Virus record (IMG/VR): IMGVR_UViG_3300028030_000010
Location: 1 to 64,000 of that record
Source of the DNA: a virus
DNA length: 64,000 nt
Reading direction: 5' to 3' (one strand)
Shown: piece by piece, positions 25,195 to 33,269 of the stretch
Layout of the letters: each line of letters starts with the position of its first letter
Numbering within the stretch: position 1 is the first letter of the stretch
Program-made: the position numbers and the translations under genes
The notes under the pieces: generated by a model
Told to the model about the DNA's origin: nothing
Seen by the model: the letters and a program-made list of their open reading frames with translations, nothing else
The model's database searches: none

Positions 25195-26960
25195 TGCAAG
25201 GAACAGCTGGAGTAATTTTATTAAATTCATTAATGCCAAAAGATATCCAATTCGACCCTAAAAAACCAATAACAAAAAAAATATACACTCAAAAACTGTC
25301 GGAGTTTGCTTCAAAATACCCTGAACTCTACAAAGAAAGAATCCATGAAATTACAGCTTTGGCAGAAAAGATGGCATTTTATTTAGGAGCAAATGTTGGT
25401 ACAAAAGACTTAAAAATAGCTGAAAAAGAAGTTGAAAAACATATAAAGGAAATTGAGAAATCATTTAACAAAGCAAAATCTGTAAAAGAAAAAAAGAAAA
25501 TTCTAATGAAAGCTTTTAATGAAGCTCAAGAAACTATAAAAAAGATGGAAGATCCTAACAATGAAATGCTTTTACAAATCAAATCTTCCGCAAGAGGTAA
25601 ACCAGCTCAATTTGCAAGAATGTCTTGGGCACCTTTTTATGCAGTAGACATGGATCAAACCCCAAAGCCTATTTTGATTAAAAACAATTTCGTTAAAGGT
25701 TTAAATCCTCAAGAATATTTTGCTGTTGCAGCACAAGGAAGATTCTCAGCCGTTCAAACAGCAAATGCAACTTCAGAACCTGGAGAGTTTGGAAAAGTAT
25801 TAGTAGCAAACACAGATGACCAGGTCATCACAATGAAAGATTGTGGCACAAAAAATGGAATTTGCATGGATCCTCAAGACCATCATATAGTTGGTAGATT
25901 TGAAGCTGGAACCAATAAACTAATTGATGAAGAGTATTGGAAAAAACTTAAAAATGATAAAAACATTAAATGTGTAAAAGTTAGAAGCCCTATAACATGT
26001 GAAGCACCAAGAGGAATATGTGCGATGTGTTATGGACTAAAGCCTGACGGTAGACTTCCATCTATAGGAGAGGAAGTAGGTATAGTAGCTGCACAAAGCA
26101 TTGGCGAACCTTTAACTCAGATGGTTTTAAGCACTAAACATAGCGTAGGAGCAAAAGAAGAAGATCCTCATAAATTGCAAGGCATGGAAGGTTTTAAAAT
26201 AGTGGTTAATTCTCCTGATAGATTTAAACAAAAAGCCCCAGTAGCACCTAGATCTGGAATCGTTACCAAAATAGAAGCATCACCTCAAGGTGGTTATCTG
26301 ATTTATATAGGTGACGCCAAGAAACCTGTACACGTAGATGCTGGTAAGAAGATTTTGGTTAAAAAGGGGGATTATGTATACAAAGGGCAACAATTATCAG
26401 AAGGAGTCGCATCGGTAAAAGATGTACTACAAACTAGAGGTCTTGGTGCTGCACGTAAACATGAAGCCGATTTATTACATGAAACATTTTTAAATTCTAC
26501 AGGTAGAGACTTGAATAAAAAACATTTTGAAGTTATTGCTAGAGGACATTTATCTTTAGGTAAAGATGAATTAGGAGATATAGCTGATGTAAATGCTGCA
26601 CTAAAAAACTACCCAAGCATAAAAATGAAAAAGATGGTTTCTCCAGAATTAGCTAACGGAAAATATTATTTAGCAGAAAGTGTAGATGTGTTTTTAAAAG
26701 GAACTCCAATTGATGATTTTGTAATAAAAACCTTACAAATGCACAATATACACCAAATATATGTCACAGAACAAAAGCCTCCTGTAAAACCTATTTACAA
26801 AACATTAGTAATGCGCCCTAACTTTAACAGAAATCTATTTGCAAAACTTAACTATAGGTATCTACAAAAAGCTATGTTAGATGAAGTAAAAAGAGGCAAA
26901 GGATTTAAAACAGAAGATATTGTTTCTGGAAGAGAAAAACATACCGCCCATAAATTATAG
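25194..26960 (+). CDS. RNA polymerase beta' subunit, C-terminal part
   Basis: 588 residues colinear with the second half of bacterial beta'. GTAGVILLNSLMPKDI matches the segment just after the usual middle of beta'. SSARGKPAQFARMSWAPF is the bridge-helix region. All four second-zinc-site cysteines are kept (DCGTKNGIC near 216, and CEAPRGICAMC near 270-280). VGIVAAQSIGEPLTQMVLSTKHSVG is the trigger loop, keeping the catalytic His near residue 315, with the loop Met replaced by Leu. The large insert seen in E. coli is absent. It must combine with the beta-beta' fusion encoded at 51771-56084. Start TAATG-coupled to the GNAT gene. Confidence 0.93.
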   Translation: MQGTAGVILLNSLMPKDIQFDPKKPITKKIYTQKLSEFASKYPELYKERIHEITALAEKMAFYLGANVGTKDLKIAEKEVEKHIKEIEKSFNKAKSVKEKKKILMKAFNEAQETIKKMEDPNNEMLLQIKSSARGKPAQFARMSWAPFYAVDMDQTPKPILIKNNFVKGLNPQEYFAVAAQGRFSAVQTANATSEPGEFGKVLVANTDDQVITMKDCGTKNGICMDPQDHHIVGRFEAGTNKLIDEEYWKKLKNDKNIKCVKVRSPITCEAPRGICAMCYGLKPDGRLPSIGEEVGIVAAQSIGEPLTQMVLSTKHSVGAKEEDPHKLQGMEGFKIVVNSPDRFKQKAPVAPRSGIVTKIEASPQGGYLIYIGDAKKPVHVDAGKKILVKKGDYVYKGQQLSEGVASVKDVLQTRGLGAARKHEADLLHETFLNSTGRDLNKKHFEVIARGHLSLGKDELGDIADVNAALKNYPSIKMKKMVSPELANGKYYLAESVDVFLKGTPIDDFVIKTLQMHNIHQIYVTEQKPPVKPIYKTLVMRPNFNRNLFAKLNYRYLQKAMLDEVKRGKGFKTEDIVSGREKHTAHKL

Positions 26961-26968
26961 TATAATTC
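26955..26968 (+). promoter_or_regulatory. -10 promoter element
   Basis: TTATAGTATAATTC, with TATAAT at 26961-26966, overlapping the end of the beta' fragment gene. It lies 21 bases before the next start codon. Confidence 0.6.
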
Positions 26969-26987
26969 CTAAAAAAAGGATTGAAAA

Positions 26988-27686
26988 ATGGCGGTTTTTT
27001 TCTCTAACATCCCACTCACAAAAGAAACTCCTCAACCAACTATATTAGAATTGTTTGTTGCAAACGATAGTGCTTTCTCTATATTAGATAGAACTAATGA
27101 AGTTTATGAAAACAAATCCAAATTGATTAGAGATTTTGAGTTTGTTAAAAAGCCTTTCAATGAATATCAAATTCATTTGATACCTCCTGTAAAATCTGAT
27201 GGATTGATTTTAGGACTTTTTATAGCAGAAGGGTTTGATTTTGAAATACAAACACAAAAAGAGCCAATTTTTAAAATTGAAAAAAACAAGTTGGAACTTT
27301 CTCTAAAAGAATTTTATGACCCAAATGAAAAAATAAAAAAAGCAACAATTGGCTTGTTCTTTCCTGGTACTGTAATTAGATATAAAATAAATGGAATACC
27401 ATATAAAGATATATTAACTGAAAGAGGATGGACTTCTAAAAGAGAGACTAAATCTGTTAGTGAAGTAGCTAAGAGCTCTAAAAATGAAACCCTAGACGAA
27501 TTAGAAACAAAAGAAGCGATTAAATATGCTGAAGAGTTAATGAAGAAGGGAGAGATTAGTAAAGATTTATTTGAAAGATATAAGATTTTTAGATTAGGGT
27601 ATGATGAAGGCTCAAAAAATGGTAAAATACTTTTTAATGCTTTAACAAAAGATGAAGTTAAACTTTTAAAAGAGAAAGGGTTATAA
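26988..27686 (+). CDS. Unknown protein, 232 aa
   Basis: AAAAAAAGGATTG precedes the ATG. The N-terminal 150 residues are beta-rich (FEIQTQKEPIFKIEKNKLELSL). The C-terminal 80 are helical and charged (EAIKYAEELMKKGEISKDLFERY). No family is recognised. The stop overlaps the next ATG (TAATG), so it is coupled to the large motif-rich protein that follows. Confidence 0.65.
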   Translation: MAVFFSNIPLTKETPQPTILELFVANDSAFSILDRTNEVYENKSKLIRDFEFVKKPFNEYQIHLIPPVKSDGLILGLFIAEGFDFEIQTQKEPIFKIEKNKLELSLKEFYDPNEKIKKATIGLFFPGTVIRYKINGIPYKDILTERGWTSKRETKSVSEVAKSSKNETLDELETKEAIKYAEELMKKGEISKDLFERYKIFRLGYDEGSKNGKILFNALTKDEVKLLKEKGL

Positions 27687-29959
27687 TGAAAAGGAAAAAA
27701 TCTGAACAATTCAAAGAAGCGTTAAACCAAACATTTCTATACAAAAAAGCAGATGATGATGTTAATGCTAATATTGCAGAATTGGTTAATGAAGAGGCTT
27801 TTGCTCAGTTGTCAAAAAAATACTCGGATATAATTCCTTATATTATCGGGTTTAAAGAAGTTGAAAAAATAGATGATGGTACTTTATTGTCAAGTGCAGT
27901 AGTAAGCGATGGAGAGAACAGGTTAATTATTCCGATAATATATGCTGGTGGAAAAGTTGATGCCACTTCTTATATTTATAATCCTGATACAGACATAATT
28001 TTTGCCTTAACAAAAAAAGTTATCAACTTTCTTTTTAAAACTAATAAAGATTTAGGTGTAGCAATTGATGGTCAAAATAATAGCACTTTGGATGCTGGTA
28101 ATATTAGAAAGCTATTCATTCCTCCTAAAAATTGGTCTCCAAAGATAGCTAGTAGCAACTTGTTACCATATTTAGTAGAAACTCAACCAATCATTAAAGG
28201 GTTATTGTTAGAAAAAATAGCAACTGATGAAACATTTTCTCAAATATTTAAAATTTTCTACCATGATATGGCTGAAGAGCTAGAAAAAGAAGCACAACAA
28301 TTTAAAGCGTTTATAGAAACTCCTGAAATAGTTGCTTCTTCATTTGAAGAAGTAAGACATAATAACAATGTATTAAACAAAGAAGCAGCTGCTCAGGAAT
28401 ATGCAGAAAATGGAATATACATTCAACATGGAGAAAAATTACCTTCTAAAAGCTTAATTAAAGTTGCCAGTGGAGATGCTCCTATCAAACAAGCATTAAA
28501 TAGTGATGATATAGAAATTGTAGGAAAAAAAAGTGGATGTTTCAAAGTTGTCAACTCTTCTAATTTAACAGTTGATTTTGTGTTAAGTCTCCCTTTATTT
28601 AAGGGAGGGCCTAAAAACTATATTTTAGACTTCTTAGGTTCAGAATATTATAATGATTATTTTGATTTCATAGGAAAAGAAGATGAAAATTGTTTTGCTG
28701 CAAAAACAAACCTAATGGAAGTGTCACCACAAAATCTATTATCGCATTTACCAAATGTAGTAATTGTTTTAATGCAAAATCAAACAAGATTTTTAGGTTT
28801 CATTCCTGTTATTAAGAAAAACCTAACTGAAAACAATATCCAGTTAATTTATAGCAACTCTAATACAATCGTAATAAATGTTTCTTACGGAAGAATAAAA
28901 AGAATAGTTGTTGAAAAAAATTCTGACAAAAATCCTATGGAAGTTGGTAATGTGCTTATAGTAGGAGATAAGAATATAGGTCTATATCTGACAGATAAAG
29001 ACCCAAGAAAATATATGACATACGATGAATATGTTGCAAGAACTAAATACAACACTAATTCAAGCACTGAGATAATTAAAGTTGCATATGACGGTTCTCA
29101 TTATGTTTTCAACAATAGATTATTAACACAAAAAGAATTAGCATCTTTCTTGCTTAAAGAAGGATTTGATAAATACAGCATATATTCACTTTTAAAAGAA
29201 GCTAAATCAAATGGAGAAGCAGAAGCTAAAGCGATTTCTGCAAAAATAGACACATTAGCTCAATTAATTGCAACAACTCTTGGGGAGCTTAAAAAGTTAG
29301 AAGGTAAGGTTGAAGCACTTACTCAAGGAACTCAGTTTGTTGAAAACAATGATTTGTATCAGTATACAGAGCCTATTGCGAGCGAAGACAATTACAATGA
29401 AAGCGAAACAACTCAAGAATCTCCTCAATTAGACGAACAAACAGCAGCAGCTATACAAATGGATGCCATGAATGCACCTCAACAAGATGTTCCAACATTT
29501 TCTATGTATGATGAGGGGAAACAAATAGAAGACATTCCTGAAGAACCAGGTATAGAATATCCTCAAGCTCAAACTGAAGAAGATGCGAGCCAAGAAAATC
29601 AAGGATTAGTAAATGGTATGAATCCTTTGGCTAACCCTGATGTTATTCAAATGTTAGTGTCTTTAAAAGATACTCCAATAATGGATGTAAGCATCTTAAC
29701 ATTGCTTTTAGCTAACAAAAATGTATCGTTAGTTATTCAGGATCAATTAGCAAATATTTTAAATGGTATAAATGGTTTAGGTAAAATAACTTTCAATGTT
29801 CAACTAAATTACACATCTTTAAGTGAGTCAATGGGAGATAACAGATACAAATCTGTGTTAAACAATCTGAAAAGTCTATTTAAAAATATGACAGATTTAT
29901 ATGTTGACTTAGTTCAAAAAAGCGAACAATTTAAAACTCAGGAAGAAGATGAAGAATAA
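27686..29959 (+). CDS. Large K-x-A motif-rich protein, 757 aa
   Basis: The longest carrier of the recurrent motif: LYKKADD, LEKIATD, LEKEAQQ, LNKEAAAQ, LIKVASG, IIKVAYD, LLKEAKS. These lie mainly in linkers between a globular N-terminal part (residues 1-200), a middle beta-rich part (260-480) and a helical coiled coil (IDTLAQLIATTLGELKKLEGKVEAL, near 530). A Gln/Glu/Pro-rich disordered stretch follows, then a C-terminal helical domain. Likely a virion protein from context, perhaps internal. No enzymatic motif was found. Overlaps the next gene by 11 bases. Confidence 0.7.
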   Translation: MKRKKSEQFKEALNQTFLYKKADDDVNANIAELVNEEAFAQLSKKYSDIIPYIIGFKEVEKIDDGTLLSSAVVSDGENRLIIPIIYAGGKVDATSYIYNPDTDIIFALTKKVINFLFKTNKDLGVAIDGQNNSTLDAGNIRKLFIPPKNWSPKIASSNLLPYLVETQPIIKGLLLEKIATDETFSQIFKIFYHDMAEELEKEAQQFKAFIETPEIVASSFEEVRHNNNVLNKEAAAQEYAENGIYIQHGEKLPSKSLIKVASGDAPIKQALNSDDIEIVGKKSGCFKVVNSSNLTVDFVLSLPLFKGGPKNYILDFLGSEYYNDYFDFIGKEDENCFAAKTNLMEVSPQNLLSHLPNVVIVLMQNQTRFLGFIPVIKKNLTENNIQLIYSNSNTIVINVSYGRIKRIVVEKNSDKNPMEVGNVLIVGDKNIGLYLTDKDPRKYMTYDEYVARTKYNTNSSTEIIKVAYDGSHYVFNNRLLTQKELASFLLKEGFDKYSIYSLLKEAKSNGEAEAKAISAKIDTLAQLIATTLGELKKLEGKVEALTQGTQFVENNDLYQYTEPIASEDNYNESETTQESPQLDEQTAAAIQMDAMNAPQQDVPTFSMYDEGKQIEDIPEEPGIEYPQAQTEEDASQENQGLVNGMNPLANPDVIQMLVSLKDTPIMDVSILTLLLANKNVSLVIQDQLANILNGINGLGKITFNVQLNYTSLSESMGDNRYKSVLNNLKSLFKNMTDLYVDLVQKSEQFKTQEEDEE

Positions 29960-30731
29960 CTTCATCTCTTTTTTTGACCCCTATGGAAATATTGTTATTA
30001 AACCTTCTGATAAAGAAGATAAAAAAATATGCACTCTTTTTAGTAAAATATTAAAAGGTGAGCATAAAGCATATTCTAAGTTATCAGATTTACATAAAGA
30101 AGTAATTGATTATAGAATTAATTTTTTTGCAAAAGAAGCAATAGAGAGTTTTCTTTTTTGTGAAGATATTTCTTTATCAGAAATTGCTGAAATCTTGGAA
30201 ACACAGCAAGATGTTATAGAAGAATATGGATATTGGTTTTGCAATGTGGGAAAAATAAAAACATACTTTCAAAAAAAAATATGGATAGAAACACAATTAA
30301 AAGAAATAAAAGAAAAATTAGAGCTTACTGGCTATAGAGATGAAATTCTATTAAATGAACTAAAATCGATTTTATTTAAACGATGGGCTTTGTTGTTAGG
30401 TAAAGAATTTGTGATTTGGAAGTTTGGATTAAAAAAAATAACTGTCTCTCCCTCTAATTTTTTAGAAACAATAGCTAAAGAAGCTTTTTTCCACTACAAA
30501 GAAATATCTTTATCAGAGAAAGATTTAGAGCACAATGAATATGCAAAACTCATAAATAGTTTAGTAAAAACTATAAAAGAAATCAATAGTGTTATGTCAC
30601 AATCGGCTAATAATGATGATATTGTGACTTCAATCAAAGAAGCATTAGAAGTTGTATTAGTTGAAGAAGAACCTAAAAAGCAAATTCCACAATTAGATGG
30701 TGATATTGTTTGCAATTCAAAAATTAATTAA
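29949..30731 (+). CDS. Unknown helical protein, 260 aa
   Basis: Starts MKNNFISFFDPYGN inside the end of the preceding gene, with GGAAGAAG upstream. The protein is all-helical; SLSEIAEILETQQDVIEEYGYWF resembles a helix-turn-helix but lacks the spacing of a clear DNA-binding motif. C-terminal tail acidic, ending in QLDGDIVCNSKIN. Last gene before the promoter at 30761. Confidence 0.6.
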   Translation: MKNNFISFFDPYGNIVIKPSDKEDKKICTLFSKILKGEHKAYSKLSDLHKEVIDYRINFFAKEAIESFLFCEDISLSEIAEILETQQDVIEEYGYWFCNVGKIKTYFQKKIWIETQLKEIKEKLELTGYRDEILLNELKSILFKRWALLLGKEFVIWKFGLKKITVSPSNFLETIAKEAFFHYKEISLSEKDLEHNEYAKLINSLVKTIKEINSVMSQSANNDDIVTSIKEALEVVLVEEEPKKQIPQLDGDIVCNSKIN

Positions 30732-30754
30732 TTTTCTTTCAAAAAAATGTTGAT

Positions 30755-30769
30755 TTTTTGTATAATAGC
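30755..30769 (+). promoter_or_regulatory. -10 promoter element
   Basis: TTTTTGTATAATAGC, with TATAAT at 30761-30766. The TG touches the box directly instead of leaving one base. It heads the tail operon, 22 bases before the start codon. Confidence 0.65.
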
Positions 30770-30787
30770 ATAAAAAAAGGATGAAAC

Positions 30788-31297
30788 ATGAAACTACACA
30801 ACATTTCAAACGCTTTAATTAACTTTCAAGGTAGACTTATAGAGCCAGGAAGCAAAATTTATGTTAGCGAAGAAATTCTAGTTAAATATCAGCCATTATT
30901 ATATAGATATTATGAAGAAAACAAAGCAGTGATTGAAGATGTAAATGGAAAAAGGTTGTCTCTAGCTGAAGTTAAGAAAATAATCAATGGTTCTATTGTG
31001 CCGGATAAAAAAGTAGAAGAGCCAACTCCAAATTATTTAGATGTTGTTAATGAAGCTAACACAGAAAACGAAACGCCTGCAGAAAACGAAACACCTGCAG
31101 AAAACGAAACACCTGCAGAGAATGAAACGCCTGCAGAGAATGAAACGCCTGCAGAGAATGAAACGCCTGCAGAGAATGAAACACCTGCAGAGAATGAAAC
31201 GCCTGAGGTTAAAACTGAAGAAAACACTGAAGGCAAAGAGTCAGAAGAACCAAAAGTTAAAACAAAAACTACAAAAAGAAGAAATGTTAAAAAATGA
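30788..31297 (+). CDS. Virion-type protein with NETPAE tandem repeats
   Basis: 169 residues. N-terminal globular region (about 75 residues, FQGRLIEPGSKIYVSEEILVKY) resembling small tail or head accessory domains. An extended acidic linker of eight ENETPA-type hexapeptide repeats follows, then a strongly basic tail (KTKTTKRRNVKK). The layout globule - acidic linker - basic tail suggests a flexible tether. The repeat number could vary between isolates. It starts the tail operon and its stop overlaps the next ATG. Confidence 0.65.
   Translation: MKLHNISNALINFQGRLIEPGSKIYVSEEILVKYQPLLYRYYEENKAVIEDVNGKRLSLAEVKKIINGSIVPDKKVEEPTPNYLDVVNEANTENETPAENETPAENETPAENETPAENETPAENETPAENETPAENETPEVKTEENTEGKESEEPKVKTKTTKRRNVKK
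31064..31207 (+). repeat. Tandem repeat, 8 x 18 bp
   Basis: Eight in-frame 18-bp units encoding ENETPA (the last ENETPE). The first three units share AAAAC, the rest GAGAAT spellings. This pattern suggests expansion by unit duplication in at least two steps. Confidence 0.9.
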
Positions 31298-31779
31298 GTT
31301 TAAATTATCCAAAAATAGATATAGATAAAATCAGGGAGTTCTTACAGGACTACCCTGCTTTAAATATCCTAAAAGACAATATTGAACAATTTAAAGATGA
31401 ACTAATAGAGACTACTATTCCTATGGTTGTTCAAGAAGCCATAACGAAAAAACCAGCAATAAAAGGTTATATCAGTAAAATACCTGAAGTTGTTTGGATG
31501 TATGGCATAATTGCAAAATTACTCCAGTCTGAATCTTTTGTTCAATTAAGAAATTCTATATCAGTAGCGGACAACAACACACCTGGAGCTCAGTTGTTTG
31601 GTAAACATGGAGACTACTTACAAGTAAGCAATATGTTTCAACAACAATTTGAAATGATGTTAGATAATTTAGCTAAAAAGTTATGGTATGAAGGGCTATG
31701 GGGAAGCACTAGTTCTAACAGCATAGATGTTGAGCTAGGAGGATTGCTTGTTATTCCTAACGATTGGTGGCTTAGATGA
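31294..31779 (+). CDS. Head-tail connection candidate, 161 aa
   Basis: ATGA overlaps with both neighbours. Helical N-terminal half (KIREFLQDYPALNILKDNIEQFKDELIETTIP), then a segment with DNNTPGAQLFGKHGDYLQ and a Trp-rich end (LWYEGLWGSTSS, NDWWLR). It sits between the repeat protein and genes leading to the tail terminator and sheath, where head-completion or neck proteins are usually encoded. Assignment by position only. Confidence 0.5.
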   Translation: MSLNYPKIDIDKIREFLQDYPALNILKDNIEQFKDELIETTIPMVVQEAITKKPAIKGYISKIPEVVWMYGIIAKLLQSESFVQLRNSISVADNNTPGAQLFGKHGDYLQVSNMFQQQFEMMLDNLAKKLWYEGLWGSTSSNSIDVELGGLLVIPNDWWLR

Positions 31780-32588
31780 TAAAGCTAGTTAAAACAGATG
31801 TTGATTCTGTTGGAATCTTTGTGTACAAAGAACAATTTGAGTTTGATGTTTTTGATGTCTTTAGAAAAGAAGATGATGAGTGGGTAAAAATAGAAACTTT
31901 CAATTTTATTCCTGATGAAGTATTTTATCAAATAAAAGGAAGCAATAAGTTTCATAGAGAACCTGACTCTTATTTGTACAAAACAATTTTTTATAACAAA
32001 AATGAAAAAGTAAAAGAAGCTATACTTCAACCATTTGCATACAATGTTCCTCATTGGCAAAGAGGGATTATTAAAATGAAAAGGTATGAGTTTTTTATAA
32101 AAGCAAAAAAGATAAATGGTAACATGGTGTTAATTTTTAAACAGTTAGATGACAAAATACCCTGTCCTGAATGCTGGGATAGCGATCTTCAATCTAGCAC
32201 AAATTCAAATTGTTCTTTGTGTGGAGGAAGTGGATATATAAAAAAATACAGCAAACCAATATTTACTTGGGGCGGCCCTTATATGAACCAACCATCCGCT
32301 CCTCCTAAAGGAACTATAGATGGACTAGATAAGTTTAATCCTCATTATGGAGCTATAGCTTCAATAACATTATTGCCTGATGTTCCGATAGAAATGTATG
32401 ACCTAATTTATGTTATCAACTCTGGAGAATTAAACATTGTTCACTCGGTTTCTCAAACATACTTTCATAACCAATTAATGAGTCAGAATGTAACATGCGC
32501 TTCTTTACCTTCTGAAACAAGGGAATTTAAAGCAGTAGAAAAGGATATCGCAAAAAAAATAAAGGAAATAAATGGAATTCACCAATAA
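31776..32588 (+). CDS. Zinc-knuckle tail/neck protein, 270 aa
   Basis: Coupled by ATGA to the preceding gene. The middle has two CxxC pairs (CPEC near 129, CSLCGGSG near 147), a DnaJ-type zinc knuckle with the CxxCxGxG spelling. N-terminal region beta-rich; a loop with TWGGPYMNQPSAPPKG precedes the C-terminal domain. It sits where neck or tail-completion proteins are usually found. The zinc site is seen in sequence; the role is inferred from context. Confidence 0.6.
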   Translation: MIKLVKTDVDSVGIFVYKEQFEFDVFDVFRKEDDEWVKIETFNFIPDEVFYQIKGSNKFHREPDSYLYKTIFYNKNEKVKEAILQPFAYNVPHWQRGIIKMKRYEFFIKAKKINGNMVLIFKQLDDKIPCPECWDSDLQSSTNSNCSLCGGSGYIKKYSKPIFTWGGPYMNQPSAPPKGTIDGLDKFNPHYGAIASITLLPDVPIEMYDLIYVINSGELNIVHSVSQTYFHNQLMSQNVTCASLPSETREFKAVEKDIAKKIKEINGIHQ

Positions 32589-33258
32589 GGATATTTTTGA
32601 AATTACACAATCTGATTTTAATGATAAAAATAATGTGAGTCTCAATGGTCCTATTTTAGATTTAGACAATCAAAACAAAAATTTAACCCTTTCTCCAAAA
32701 GGGATATTAGGCTATTATTTAGCTATTCTTCAAAAGATGTTCGAAGAAAATAATAAAAATGTTATTGTGAAACCATTTTTTCAGGAGGATTTTACTCCTA
32801 ACAATTCTTCTCCAGTAATTTTTATAAACAGAGGCACATTGTCTCCGAGCCTAACAGCAGCACCTGGAGAAGCTTATCAAAACATAGATTTGAATATTCC
32901 ATTCGAAGGAATAAACCCTAACGAAACCAAAAGCGCAAGTTTTCTTTTAAACCAACAAATGCAAATAAGAATATATGCAGCTAATAGAGCTGAATTAGAA
33001 GTTATTGCATATGAAGTATATAAATTAATTTTAGCTACAAGCGATGATGTATTAAGTGAAATTTTTGAGAATATTGTACAGGTTACACCTCCTATAATGA
33101 GCAGTATACAACCCTCTCCTAAAAGCTCTGATTATTATTACATTGAATTAGACTGGCAAATAGTCTTTAAAGAATGCAATATTTTGATTTTCAAAGAAAA
33201 ATTGCTAAAATATAGTCGTTTAGTAGTGCATGACCACGATGCAAAAGAAATTCTATAA
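32572..33258 (+). CDS. Tail terminator-type protein (probable)
   Basis: 228 residues directly upstream of the sheath gene. AAGGAAATAA precedes the ATG. The sequence has the length and mixed alpha/beta layout of tail-end proteins (NQQMQIRIYAANRAELEVIAYEVYKLIL followed by YYYIELDWQIVFKE). In many myoviruses a protein of this kind caps the tail next to the sheath gene. No unique motif confirms it. Confidence 0.5.
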   Translation: MEFTNKDIFEITQSDFNDKNNVSLNGPILDLDNQNKNLTLSPKGILGYYLAILQKMFEENNKNVIVKPFFQEDFTPNNSSPVIFINRGTLSPSLTAAPGEAYQNIDLNIPFEGINPNETKSASFLLNQQMQIRIYAANRAELEVIAYEVYKLILATSDDVLSEIFENIVQVTPPIMSSIQPSPKSSDYYYIELDWQIVFKECNILIFKEKLLKYSRLVVHDHDAKEIL

Positions 33259-33269
33259 AAGGAAAGAAG

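Noticed and set aside
31064-31207. CRISPR-like direct repeats
   Set aside because: The units are contiguous, 18 bp, in frame and without spacers, so this is a coding tandem repeat.
31033-31328. Open frames on both strands across the ENETPA repeat
   Set aside because: They are shadows of the repeated codons: repeats without stops in one frame keep other frames open too. They lack start signals and have low-complexity products.
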